Source of the DNA: Arenibacter latericius DSM 15913
GTDB taxonomy: Bacteria; Bacteroidota; Bacteroidia; Flavobacteriales; Flavobacteriaceae
Length of the DNA: 64,000 nt
Assembly (NCBI RefSeq): GCF_000424985.1
Contig: NZ_AUKX01000016.1
Coordinates: forward strand, 1-64,000
Direction: 5' to 3'
This document shows, piece by piece, positions 41,610 through 51,161 of this stretch. The translations under genes were made by a program, and so were the position numbers. How positions within the stretch are numbered: the stretch's first letter is position 1; the number at the start of each line of letters is the position of its first letter. The notes beneath the pieces were generated by a model, which saw only the letters and a program-made list of their open reading frames with translations, ran no database searches and was not told where the DNA came from.

Positions 41610-43757
41610 TTAAAATATTTGGATCTCGTCGCAGGCAATTTTGATGTTGGGCCCTAATTTTCGAATAAAATGGAATTCAATTTGTTGTCCTTTTTTCAAA
41701 TCCAAGCTAAAAGAAAAGTTAGTGGTATACTTATTGGGCTTTAACTCATTGCTCAAAATTGTATGTATAATTTGGCCGTCAGCTTTAATTTCAATTTTAT
41801 CTGGAGGATAAAAACCGTGGGATGAATCGGTTAAAAATCGTATTCTGACTTCTTTTTCACCAATTGTATCTGGTAGGGTAAAACCAATTTTTAAATCTTT
41901 AGAGCTTATGTACCAACCTTGGTGATAGTCTGGCGTAAATCCTAGTATTCCATTATTTAACAAGTGGGAGCTTTCAAAGCCTTCATCGGGTGCTGAATGA
42001 ATGGTAATGGGGATATCTAAAAGTAAATTTGTAAACTCTTTTTTAGAAATTAAATTTTTCCACTGCTGAATGTAGATAGCTAAATCTCCTGAAGATTCCC
42101 GATATTGATATAAGTTTTTATAGGTGGTATATTGTTCTAAATTTGTGATCCATTTTTTTACTTCGGGTAGTACGGTTAAAGTTTTATTTTCTTGTTCAAT
42201 GAAGCCTTGTGCATTAGACCCATTTTCATATGCGATTTGTAATCGGGTAAAAGACAGTGCTGTAAATAACTTATGAAGACGTTTTTTTTCTGCTCCTTTT
42301 GTCTTTGTTAAAGCCTGCTCTAACTGATGGTAAAATTGGATAAAATCATCTTTATCCAAATAAGTTTCTAGGATTTCATTTGCTCCACCGTATAGTGGAT
42401 ATCCTTGTGATTTCTTTGCGAAATCGCGTTCTAATTTTATATAATATTCCGTTAGGAGTTGATGGGTTTCAGGGTAATAGTTTTTAAAATAGCGTTGAAC
42501 TAAGGCATCAATAGATTGCTGATTGTCAATCATTAAGCTTGCGGAGACAAAGGTTTTTAAACCGTCAAAAGTAGCATACTCATACCCTGATGCATTTAGA
42601 AAGATCCCTTTTATATTATGTTCCTTGTAAAATCGCAATTGCTGCTGTAAACTATATAAAACTGGAATAGGGGTAAGGTAATCATCAAAATTTGAAGCGT
42701 AATCCCATAGGTAAATAGTAGAGGTTTTGGCTTTCCAATCGTTTATCAAGTTTAGAAACGTTTGAGTTTTTGATTGAATTGGATCTAGGGCTACTCCTTT
42801 TGGTAAATCTATAGTACTTAAAAACACACCAGCATTGTCTGGTAATTTCTCGGTGGGAGCAGTAAGCGTTGTTAGGTATGCAATAGTGAAGAATTGATGT
42901 TTTGGATACCGCTTGGCTAATTTTCTTATCAAATAGGTAACTGCAGGAGTAGCGTTTGTTATAGAGTTGCCTAACTGCAGACACGTTGAACCCTGGCACA
43001 CTAAATTATTGTCTTGGGGTGCAATCATAAATTGATATCCTTGCGCTAGTCCGTCTCCAAAATTATCTAAAATGTAATTAGATATATTGTGGTATAATTC
43101 AGTTGAAGAAAAGCATAATTGTTCCCTGATTCGTTTCCGATCAACCAGCGCATATAAGGTCGAATCTTTTTCGTTTGCAAAAAGCTTTTTTAAATTATGT
43201 CCCCATATTCCCCAGTCGATGTCTATACTATTAGTAACGAATAATTCCGTGTTTCCTGGTTTGAGATTGGGTGCATAAAAAGGTTCACGATATTTAAAAT
43301 CAAACCCGTGACAACCTTCCTTGAACGAAAGGATACTTGGAGGAGTATCGGCTGAAGTAAATCTCAGGTCCTGATGAGTAATTTTAAGTATAAGCTGCTC
43401 TATAATTTTTTGGTTTAGCTTCCCATTTTCTTTAAGCTGTAATTGCAAGGTGTTCCGTTCTCTACTTACACAGTAGTTTTGTTCAATATTTCCGGAAACG
43501 TTTATAGAGATAATCCTATGATTTTGAGTCCACTTTTTCTGGTGACTAATTTGTGCTGATTTAACCAAATTAGGTTCTGTGGCTCGGTTGGAAAGTTGCT
43601 TAAAAACATAGTTTGCCCATTGTTCACTTGCTTCGTTTTGAGCCGAAGAAATGATATAAGTATCCCATTTGTCATTGTGCATGCCTTTTGTTACGTAGCT
43701 GATTAACAGTGATATAACAAGTGTAATGCTTATGCATTTATTATTAGAAAGCAACAT
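41610..43757 (-). CDS. DUF4838 glycoside-hydrolase-like secreted protein
   Basis: A 715-residue protein with an N-terminal signal/anchor segment. The N-terminal quarter resembles the alpha-glucuronidase-type preceding domain. A TIM-barrel-like DUF4838 region follows: YQFMIAPQDNNLVCQG, FFTIAYLTT, TIYLWDYASNFDDYLTPIPV and KGIFLNASGYEYATFDGLKT. A C-terminal beta-sandwich (about 580-715) may bind carbohydrate. It overlaps the next upstream gene, the TPR outer-membrane protein, by 14 bases. By position it could play the part of PgaB in PNAG systems, trimming or modifying the exported glycan; that is inference, and no deacetylase motif is seen. Confidence 0.7.
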   Translation of the reverse strand: MLLSNNKCISITLVISLLISYVTKGMHNDKWDTYIISSAQNEASEQWANYVFKQLSNRATEPNLVKSAQISHQKKWTQNHRIISINVSGNIEQNYCVSRERNTLQLQLKENGKLNQKIIEQLILKITHQDLRFTSADTPPSILSFKEGCHGFDFKYREPFYAPNLKPGNTELFVTNSIDIDWGIWGHNLKKLFANEKDSTLYALVDRKRIREQLCFSSTELYHNISNYILDNFGDGLAQGYQFMIAPQDNNLVCQGSTCLQLGNSITNATPAVTYLIRKLAKRYPKHQFFTIAYLTTLTAPTEKLPDNAGVFLSTIDLPKGVALDPIQSKTQTFLNLINDWKAKTSTIYLWDYASNFDDYLTPIPVLYSLQQQLRFYKEHNIKGIFLNASGYEYATFDGLKTFVSASLMIDNQQSIDALVQRYFKNYYPETHQLLTEYYIKLERDFAKKSQGYPLYGGANEILETYLDKDDFIQFYHQLEQALTKTKGAEKKRLHKLFTALSFTRLQIAYENGSNAQGFIEQENKTLTVLPEVKKWITNLEQYTTYKNLYQYRESSGDLAIYIQQWKNLISKKEFTNLLLDIPITIHSAPDEGFESSHLLNNGILGFTPDYHQGWYISSKDLKIGFTLPDTIGEKEVRIRFLTDSSHGFYPPDKIEIKADGQIIHTILSNELKPNKYTTNFSFSLDLKKGQQIEFHFIRKLGPNIKIACDEIQIF

Positions 43758-46599
43758 GGAGCTGGAGATAAATATTATATAAATTATTATAATTCTCGAG
43801 ATTTTGTGTTGGAGAGGTGTTGGCTTTATAATTGTACCAACTTCCTAGAATTCCAATAGATATATTTTCATACAGCATATGACCAAAACCACCACCTACC
43901 ATAGTATTCAAAATATCAAAACCGTCATAAAGTTGATAATCGACCAATTCTACCTCGGGAGAAGTTCCGATAGAGCCTACTGCCATAATATAAGTGTTGG
44001 GGGATGACAAGAAATAACGATGGTCAAACGATAAATTAAACATATAAGTTTCATGCAGTAAAAAGTTGTTGAATTTGGCACTTAATCTATAGCTATTTAT
44101 ATTTTTTGTTGCTCCTACAACAACATTATACATGGCTGAACTTTCAAAAACTAACTGCATTTCTTTTTTATAGAATTCTCTATATCCTAAACCAACCTCA
44201 AATTGCATACCGCCTGCAAAGTCAACATATCTAAAAATAGATCCGTTGAGGTTCCAATGTGGGAAAAATCTATTTGCCCAGGCCACATTAATCATGGTAT
44301 ATGTTTCTTTGTTCCATTTATGGGACCACTCTCCTTGAATTTGTATTCCTTTACCTAAGGGGCGCCCCGTATAATTGACTCTTCCAGTATACGTGTTGTT
44401 ATCCTCAAATCGGGTATACTCAAGTGTAGAAGCAGAACTGATGGAGTGGTTATCCCCGTGACGACTCAGCAGATGAATTATACCTACCTGATTGGCCTTG
44501 CTTTTAAAGCCAAGATATTGCAGATGTTGTTTAAAACTGTTGTATTCCATTATCTCAGGCTCATAGAAAGATTGATAATAATAAGCTGAATCATATTGAT
44601 GTAGCTGCTCAAATGCCAATCCTTTGGTGTATTTTAAAGCCTTATTGTCTGGGGCGTAATAAAGTGCTGTATCAATTTTTTCAATTGCTTCTTGACTTTG
44701 TTTGTGCTTAAGTAGATTGCTTCCGTATTTAGAGGTCAAACTAATTAAAGCATCAATTAATTCCTGATTATGGGGGTATTTGTTTAATTCCCTATACAGA
44801 TTATGAAATATCTGATTATAATATAAATCAGAGGCCTCACTCTTTATTTCTGCTAGTTTAATGGTGAAATAAATGTTTTCGGGATAAAGACTGTTTCCTA
44901 TTTCGGCATATTTTTTTTTGGCCTGATGATCACCAGTTAAATGGGCCAGATTAAAAGCATAATGAAGTGCCAAGCTATTGGTAGGGGCCAGATCTATCCA
45001 ACGCTTAACTAGTTCATAGGACACATCATATTTGTATTGCTCATTAAGGGTTTTAATAATTTTAGCCATCATATCCGCATAACCGGATAGGTGTCGTTCC
45101 TTAACACTTGGTTCTGCTAATTGGATGGTCCTTTCATAAGCAGTGAGTGCTTGGTTATATTGTTCTTGTTTATAATAAATAGAGGCTCTTTTAACGTGTA
45201 AATTTATATTTTCTGGTTGCTCCTCAATAAGTTGGCTTAGAATATTACTGGCCTTATCAAATTCGTCTAATTGTAAATAAGCGTCATAAACAGCATTTTT
45301 ACCCAAGAGTTGTACGTCTTGTTCTCCATATCTTATTACTTCCTTCCAATCTCGAATGGCACTTTCATATTCTTTGGCATTTATTTTATCTTTCGCCTCT
45401 TTCATTTTAACCTCAACATATGCTTGTCTTATATCGGAGTCGTCAGGAAATTGATTAAAAAGCTGAAGGATAAGCGCATCAGCTCTGGAGGTATTTCCCA
45501 TTTTTTGATACACCTCAAGTTCCATCACTGCAAGATCCTTAGTATTCCCTCCTATTTGGCGGTAGGTGTTTAAAATATTAAGTGCTTCCTGATATTGATG
45601 TCTACTTAGTGCATCCCCAAAAACGTGAGAGAAAGCTTCATAATTACCTGGGTTACGAGCAAATATTTTACCATATATAACGGTTGCCTCCTGGTTCTTG
45701 GCTGCTTGTGCTGCTTGTAATTGATAGTAATCGTATTGGTCCATTATTCCCTCTTGTAGTAAAAAGGGGAGTAATTCGCTATATCTGTTCTGCTCGGATA
45801 GGATTCCTGCTTTTTTAAGAATTAGATCTTCATTATTTGGGAACTGTTTTAAACCCTGTTCCGTATATATCAGAGCATTGTAAAGGTCTCCAATTTTCGT
45901 ATATTCATTAATTAGGTAGAAATAATTTTTAATTTCATTTGGTTGCTTATTAACAATGTCTTTGTAAATTTTAATAGCCTCGTCAACTTTCCCTTCTTTT
46001 GCTTTTTCACGGGCTTGGCCACCAGCATAATAAAAATAATCATCTTGGATGCTTTTGTCCCCTGGATAGATTTCAAAAATTCTTTTTCTCAAACGGGCTG
46101 CCTCTTCTTTATTTCCCTGTTTTTCATATAACTCTATTTTCTTTTGCCATAATCCTTTCCAATAAGGGGTTACTTCTAAAAGATCATTGACATAACCAAT
46201 TGCGCTAGAATAGCGTTGCGTTTGCTCTTCAACATTAACCAATATATGTTTAGCTTCTACATTGTTTTGATTATATTCTAGGGCTTTGTGTAACGAATAA
46301 CGGGCTTTGTCATATTCTTTATAGTTTAAATAATACTTGCCTGCCAACATATGAAAGTCAGAATATTTGGGATATTGTGCCAAGCCTTCATCTAAGATTT
46401 CTTTTCCAGATTCCCATTCTCCCTTTATAAATTCATTGTTGGCAAGAATCACATAATTATCATTTTTATCGGATGCAGGATCTAATACAATGGGCGCTGC
46501 ATTTTGTGGTGAAGTAGTCTCTTGAGCGCTAACACTGAGGTTTATTAATAAAAGCGGAACAAATAGAATCCCTATTATGGCGTTGTATACCTTAATCAT
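43744..46599 (-). CDS. TPR-rich protein with C-terminal YaiO-type outer-membrane beta-barrel
   Basis: A 951-residue protein: signal peptide ending VSAQE, about 700 residues of TPR-type helical repeats (DFHMLAGKYYLNYKEYDKAR; NLHVKRASIYYKQEQYNQAL), then about 230 residues of aromatic-alternating strands (ASTLEYTRFEDNNTYTGRVN; AGGMQFEVGLGYREFYKKEM) ending in LQLHVAF, a terminal-Phe barrel signature of the YaiO family. TPR plus outer-membrane barrel is the architecture of PgaA and BcsC, which export glycans. It lies 66 bp after the glycosyltransferase gene and overlaps the DUF4838 gene, so it is the probable outer-membrane export step of this cluster. Confidence 0.8.
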   Translation of the reverse strand: MIKVYNAIIGILFVPLLLINLSVSAQETTSPQNAAPIVLDPASDKNDNYVILANNEFIKGEWESGKEILDEGLAQYPKYSDFHMLAGKYYLNYKEYDKARYSLHKALEYNQNNVEAKHILVNVEEQTQRYSSAIGYVNDLLEVTPYWKGLWQKKIELYEKQGNKEEAARLRKRIFEIYPGDKSIQDDYFYYAGGQAREKAKEGKVDEAIKIYKDIVNKQPNEIKNYFYLINEYTKIGDLYNALIYTEQGLKQFPNNEDLILKKAGILSEQNRYSELLPFLLQEGIMDQYDYYQLQAAQAAKNQEATVIYGKIFARNPGNYEAFSHVFGDALSRHQYQEALNILNTYRQIGGNTKDLAVMELEVYQKMGNTSRADALILQLFNQFPDDSDIRQAYVEVKMKEAKDKINAKEYESAIRDWKEVIRYGEQDVQLLGKNAVYDAYLQLDEFDKASNILSQLIEEQPENINLHVKRASIYYKQEQYNQALTAYERTIQLAEPSVKERHLSGYADMMAKIIKTLNEQYKYDVSYELVKRWIDLAPTNSLALHYAFNLAHLTGDHQAKKKYAEIGNSLYPENIYFTIKLAEIKSEASDLYYNQIFHNLYRELNKYPHNQELIDALISLTSKYGSNLLKHKQSQEAIEKIDTALYYAPDNKALKYTKGLAFEQLHQYDSAYYYQSFYEPEIMEYNSFKQHLQYLGFKSKANQVGIIHLLSRHGDNHSISSASTLEYTRFEDNNTYTGRVNYTGRPLGKGIQIQGEWSHKWNKETYTMINVAWANRFFPHWNLNGSIFRYVDFAGGMQFEVGLGYREFYKKEMQLVFESSAMYNVVVGATKNINSYRLSAKFNNFLLHETYMFNLSFDHRYFLSSPNTYIMAVGSIGTSPEVELVDYQLYDGFDILNTMVGGGFGHMLYENISIGILGSWYNYKANTSPTQNLENYNNLYNIYLQLHVAF

Positions 46600-46665
46600 A
46601 ATGTATTTAAATTGGAAATGATAGTTTCGATTGTTATTACCCTAACAATAAATTCAATAATGCTT

Positions 46666-48102
46666 CTAATTAGAAGATTCTTCTTCTATGTTTCGGGTAT
46701 ATCCCTGACGGGTCATACTGGTCCATTTAAATTCTCGGTTAGATAAAAATTGTCCATAACCAATTACGTAGAAAATGGTGTTGAAAGGTTGATACGCAAT
46801 CACTTCAAATAGACTGTATAGAATTAACTTTCCATACTCCGAATAGTTTTTGTACAATTTCTTATTGGCCAAATCTGAAGTGATAGCTACCAACGACATA
46901 CTTACTCCTATCATATAAACAAAGAATAAAAGCAGCCAAAAGGTTTCAAAATTGACCTGGTTGTTGAGTAATAAATATATAAGCATGAAAAGCCCTGTTA
47001 CTGTTAAAATAGGTGCCAAAAGGTCGAATAGGAGTGAATAGGGCAATAGTATTATGCCCATCCTTCCATATTTAGGATTAAATAAATAGCGACGATGAAC
47101 AAAGAATATCTGTAAAAGCCCTCTGCCCCATCGTGTTCTCTGCCTGTACAAAAGCCTTAGATTAGAGGGACCTTCTGTCCAACAACAAGTGTCCGGAATT
47201 TGTCTAATTAGGTATTTCTTTTTACTGTGATGCATATAGGCAATCATTCGTAAAGTCATATCCATATCTTCGGCATGCGATAGGGGATCAAATCCTCCAG
47301 CACCAATAACAACGTTTTTGTCAAACAAGCCAAAACCTCCAGAGACATTAGGGATCATATTTAAAGTAGACCATCCCATTTTTCCAATCAAATACGAACG
47401 CAGATATTCCGTTTCTTGAAAAATTGGAATCATATGATTAGGTGGCCTCACGCGCGTAATGCTACCTTTATCCACTTCGCATGCATTTACCATTCGTAAA
47501 GTAGCACCAACAGCAATGACATGGGTTTCAGAGTCTAATACGGGCACAATCATTTTCGCCAAAGTATTAGGGTCTAATAACCCATCGATGTCAGTATTAA
47601 TAAAATAATCAAATTTAGCAATATTGACTCCGGCATTCATGGCATCGGCCTTGGTTCCTCCATTTTCCTTATCAACAATGGTAAGATTAGAATAGCGTGG
47701 ATTTGTCGACTTAAAAATATGTCTAACGGGTTGGGAACGAATTTTTTCTATATATGGGTAAGGTATAGTCTCGAGTTCAAACTCTTTTATCAACGTTTCT
47801 AGGGTGTCGTCTGTACTACCATCATTTACAATAATAACTTCAAAATTGGGGTAGTTTAAATTTAATAAAGAGTGTGCGCTATCTATAATAATGAGATCTT
47901 CATTATAAGCTGGAGTAACTACAGAAATACCTGGGGCTTCTTCAGGAAAACTATTGAGTAGATTGTCTTCTATCTCAGTATAGATAGATTTTTTATTATT
48001 TATGTTGAAATATCCCAGAATAGCTAGGCTGACATATCCGAATGTGATGACGGCAGAATAGAAGAAAATGGTATATTGATAAAAGTGAAATATCTGTTCC
48101 AT
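46666..48102 (-). CDS. processive GT2 glycosyltransferase (PgaC/hyaluronan/cellulose-synthase-like)
   Basis: A 478-residue membrane enzyme. An N-terminal helix (about 12-33) precedes the GT-A domain: ISVVTPAYNEDLIII, VIIVNDGSTDDTLE, the DxD in YFINTDIDGLLDP (about residue 170), the catalytic ED in SHAEDMDMTLR and the QxxRW in YRQRTRWGRGLLQI. Four more transmembrane helices follow. These are the hallmarks of synthases that polymerise and extrude a beta-linked glycan from UDP-sugars. It starts 12 bp after the HEAT gene upstream and precedes the TPR/YaiO gene. No PilZ domain is present, so c-di-GMP control is not apparent. Confidence 0.88.
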   Translation of the reverse strand: MEQIFHFYQYTIFFYSAVITFGYVSLAILGYFNINNKKSIYTEIEDNLLNSFPEEAPGISVVTPAYNEDLIIIDSAHSLLNLNYPNFEVIIVNDGSTDDTLETLIKEFELETIPYPYIEKIRSQPVRHIFKSTNPRYSNLTIVDKENGGTKADAMNAGVNIAKFDYFINTDIDGLLDPNTLAKMIVPVLDSETHVIAVGATLRMVNACEVDKGSITRVRPPNHMIPIFQETEYLRSYLIGKMGWSTLNMIPNVSGGFGLFDKNVVIGAGGFDPLSHAEDMDMTLRMIAYMHHSKKKYLIRQIPDTCCWTEGPSNLRLLYRQRTRWGRGLLQIFFVHRRYLFNPKYGRMGIILLPYSLLFDLLAPILTVTGLFMLIYLLLNNQVNFETFWLLLFFVYMIGVSMSLVAITSDLANKKLYKNYSEYGKLILYSLFEVIAYQPFNTIFYVIGYGQFLSNREFKWTSMTRQGYTRNIEEESSN

Positions 48103-48113
48103 TGTAGTTGGGA

Positions 48114-49259
48114 TTATTTTAAAGCAAAATCAAATAAATTGGCTTCAAATTCAGAATTGCTATCTGTTGAGAGTGAAGTCAAAATTGTTACACCGTCTTT
48201 ATTAAATTCTTGTAGCAATTCAACTATTCGAATTTTATTTTCGTTGAATTGACTACTGTGATAAGCCTCTTTCAAAAATGGAAGGCATTTTTTAGATTTT
48301 AATCGCTTTAATCCTTTAAGCATGCTTGCTTGTAATGATTGAGAAGCAAATCTAAAATCTTCTTTTACCAAATTAATCAGGGGCTCATATTTCAATTCTC
48401 CCAGAGTTTCCATAATTTGACTCTGAATGGGAATGCTCGGCTCGGTTTTAAAGAGCTCAACTAAATAAGGAATAGCCTCTTCTTGTCTAAAAAATCCAAT
48501 CTCTCTAATAAGGAAGCACTTATAATTTTTCTTTTTTGAATTGTTTATCCATTTTGATAAAGGTGGAATGGTATAGTCCTTGCTTATTTCGATTAGGGTG
48601 TAGTGCAATCGCTTTTCATCAAACTTATTGAAGTGTACGTCAAAACCTTGCTCTAAGAATTTATAGGGGTCGTGATCGTCAAATCGTGAAAAGGTCATGC
48701 GAGCAAACTTTCTCAGATATCGGTTTTGATGATGAACGACACGTGAAAAAGCTGATCCACTGATGCCTTCTCCAATTTCATTGACCATTCTTAACGCTTT
48801 TATAGCTTTATTGGAGTTTGTAGATGAAATATTTTTCACCCAGAAATCAAACAATTTGGTGTAGGACATTAGATTGTAATAATTGCTGTTTTGAAACACA
48901 CCTCCGTTCATTTCATATGATTTGTCGGATTTAATTTTCAAAATAAGCTCAGTAAGCATCTCGTTTTGCCAACTTTTTCTGGGTATTGGAAAATCTTTTC
49001 CTTCTTTTAGATCCGTCACGTTTACTTCTCGAAAAGAAAAATATAGTAGGTCTATCAACTTTTCCTTATACTTATCTTCAATTTTTATTTTACGCTTTTC
49101 TGCTAAAAGTTGTTTTCGACGAATATGAAAAAAGCGATATAAGCTCATAAGGGATAGAATGAGTAGGATGAGAATGATGAAAATAGCAATCTTAATGACG
49201 ATTGGGTATCCTGCAAATACTGAGGAATAATAATAAAAATAATAATCTAATATACTCAT
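48114..49259 (-). CDS. membrane-anchored HEAT-repeat protein of the polysaccharide cluster
   Basis: A 381-residue protein with one transmembrane helix near the N-terminus (about 20-42, VIKIAIFIILILLILSLMSL), a basic juxtamembrane stretch (FHIRRKQLLAEKRKIKIEDK) and then a helical HEAT/Armadillo-type scaffold: IREIGFFRQEEAIPYLVELF, IQSQIMETLGELKYEPLINL and MLKGLKRLKSKKCLPFLKEA. HEAT arrays are protein-binding platforms. As first gene of the operon and 12 bp ahead of the GT2 gene, it probably binds and controls the synthase at the inner membrane, a place occupied by PgaD or BcsB-like helpers elsewhere. Confidence 0.75.
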   Translation of the reverse strand: MSILDYYFYYYSSVFAGYPIVIKIAIFIILILLILSLMSLYRFFHIRRKQLLAEKRKIKIEDKYKEKLIDLLYFSFREVNVTDLKEGKDFPIPRKSWQNEMLTELILKIKSDKSYEMNGGVFQNSNYYNLMSYTKLFDFWVKNISSTNSNKAIKALRMVNEIGEGISGSAFSRVVHHQNRYLRKFARMTFSRFDDHDPYKFLEQGFDVHFNKFDEKRLHYTLIEISKDYTIPPLSKWINNSKKKNYKCFLIREIGFFRQEEAIPYLVELFKTEPSIPIQSQIMETLGELKYEPLINLVKEDFRFASQSLQASMLKGLKRLKSKKCLPFLKEAYHSSQFNENKIRIVELLQEFNKDGVTILTSLSTDSNSEFEANLFDFALK

Positions 49260-49427
49260 GAGACCCCTATTGGTGTAGTTCTGAACTCTAGCCTCTATTA
49301 TATTAAATGTTTAGCAGAAAGAATAGGCTTAGTGCTAAAACACCTATAAAAAATGAAGAGTGATCGTACTTGGTTAATAAAATTTTAATTTGTTAATTAT
49401 CCTTCAGGTTAGAAGGACACTGATATA

Positions 49428-51161
49428 TTATACAGCTTTTAGTCTTTGTTCATTTTTACAAGCTTCTTTCAGTTGAGTAATAATTTTTGAATAATTTGGC
49501 TGGGATATCAAGTAACGTGTCAAGATACCTTTTAAATAATTATCCCAAAATGCGTCAAAATCACCTTCAAAATTCCTTAATTTAAGAAAATAGGTTGGGC
49601 CTATATGATAATGCTCGTTGAGTCCTGGTATTGAATCTATCTTTTTGTTGATAGTGGTCATTATTTCATACGCTTTATCTTTATATTCAGGGATCACTTC
49701 ATCCCACATGGCAATCCTATCCTCAGCTTTTATTTGTTTCCAGGTGAATTTGCTTATGGTATTATAGCTGATGATTTTATTCTCTGTGTCAGCATCATTT
49801 ATAGTGCCAATGATATAGACATTTTCAGGTACAAAAAAGCCCTTGTGAAATAAATCATTTTCAGGGATAAAGTGTGAATACTGTGTAGTGGTTTTGCCAT
49901 TAAGTCCTCGATTACTTGGTTGTATTGCGGTGAATACTTCCCCTAAAACATTGGTGATATTGGCTTTGTTCATTTCATCAATAATGAAAACGTAATCTTT
50001 TCTTTTAACAACCTCTGCATTTATCCTTACCAAATTATCCTCCATAAACTTGTCGAAAGCTTTTAAAAACAAGAGATAAACATTGTGATGATTATGTACC
50101 TTTAATTTTTTTTCGATTTCTAATAGGGACCAATTTATATTTTTGTGTTTTTTATATATATTATATTTCGAGGCCATATTTATCCAGGGGATGGTTATGC
50201 TACCACCCTGGATAGAGGTTACGGTAATTGTTGCTTCGTTTAAGTCTGTAATAGATATATCTAAAAAACTATTATCCTTATTTAATAAATACTTTCCATC
50301 TTCAAAGATTTTATTCCCAATTGTTTTGATAAAATGGGTCATGGTTTGTTGAATAGAATTATCCTCTTCAAGCTCTTCTTTCGTTTTTTTACTGTCTATC
50401 AGGTTTTGTAAAGCTTCCTTACAAAATGCTGTAAAATCTCCATCGTTAAATGATTCCTTACGTTCGTTGTTATTTTCCCACCAAGTTATTGGTCGTAACC
50501 CGCCAATAAATTCTGAATAAGAATAGGCAGCATGGAATCTAACTAGTTTTGTTTCAGCTTGCATTTTTTCAGCTATTCTTTTAGCTAAATAGGTTTTTCC
50601 CGTTCCAATAATTCCAGTAAGTACCAAGTTCTTGCTGAATTTTAATAGTTCAACATACTTTTCAATAGAAAAGTTGGTTTTGGCGTTGTTTTCAGTAGTT
50701 TGTTGAAACGAATTAGTGTCTTTTTGAATCGTATTTAACTGTTTTGAGGTTCTTACTTTAGAAGGATCACCATGAACATAAAGGGTTTCCATTGCGGCAA
50801 TTAATTCAGGTCTAATTACCCATTCCAATACATTATTGTTAAGTTGTCCATACATAGGAATTACCCAGTTTGTCAGCTGTTTGTCCGAGCCGATAATTTT
50901 AAATCGGTTGAGTTTACCTTGTACTAACTTGCCCAATGCAGAAACGCTTTCATGGATAACACTAGGTTGAATTTTGTGTTTTAAACCTAACTCACGACAA
51001 GTGCTCCGATGTCTGGGTTCAAGATAAAATTTATAGAGAGTGGAGATTAACTCTTCATTAATTAAATATTTATCTTGTAAAATTGATATCCATTCCTCTT
51101 TGGTTATATCATTATCCCAAGAGTATAAATCATCGATCAATTCGGCTTTTTTAATTTCCAT
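49428..51161 (-). CDS. McrB-like AAA+ ATPase without an McrC partner
   Basis: A 577-residue protein. The N-terminal 150 residues form an unrecognised helical domain (KYLINEELISTLYKFYLEPR; LEWVIRPELIAAMETLYVHG). The C-terminal AAA+ domain has Walker A LVLTGIIGTGKTYLAKRI (about residue 190), FHAAYSYSEFIGGLRP, Walker B YVFIIDEMNKANITNVLGEV (about 405) and VYIIGTINDADTENKII, the pattern of McrB/Lon-like restriction ATPases. McrB needs the nuclease McrC, but no such gene follows; instead the exopolysaccharide-type cluster begins 170 bp downstream in the same direction. It may be a solitary defence remnant or a control protein for that cluster. Confidence 0.75.
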   Translation of the reverse strand: MEIKKAELIDDLYSWDNDITKEEWISILQDKYLINEELISTLYKFYLEPRHRSTCRELGLKHKIQPSVIHESVSALGKLVQGKLNRFKIIGSDKQLTNWVIPMYGQLNNNVLEWVIRPELIAAMETLYVHGDPSKVRTSKQLNTIQKDTNSFQQTTENNAKTNFSIEKYVELLKFSKNLVLTGIIGTGKTYLAKRIAEKMQAETKLVRFHAAYSYSEFIGGLRPITWWENNNERKESFNDGDFTAFCKEALQNLIDSKKTKEELEEDNSIQQTMTHFIKTIGNKIFEDGKYLLNKDNSFLDISITDLNEATITVTSIQGGSITIPWINMASKYNIYKKHKNINWSLLEIEKKLKVHNHHNVYLLFLKAFDKFMEDNLVRINAEVVKRKDYVFIIDEMNKANITNVLGEVFTAIQPSNRGLNGKTTTQYSHFIPENDLFHKGFFVPENVYIIGTINDADTENKIISYNTISKFTWKQIKAEDRIAMWDEVIPEYKDKAYEIMTTINKKIDSIPGLNEHYHIGPTYFLKLRNFEGDFDAFWDNYLKGILTRYLISQPNYSKIITQLKEACKNEQRLKAV

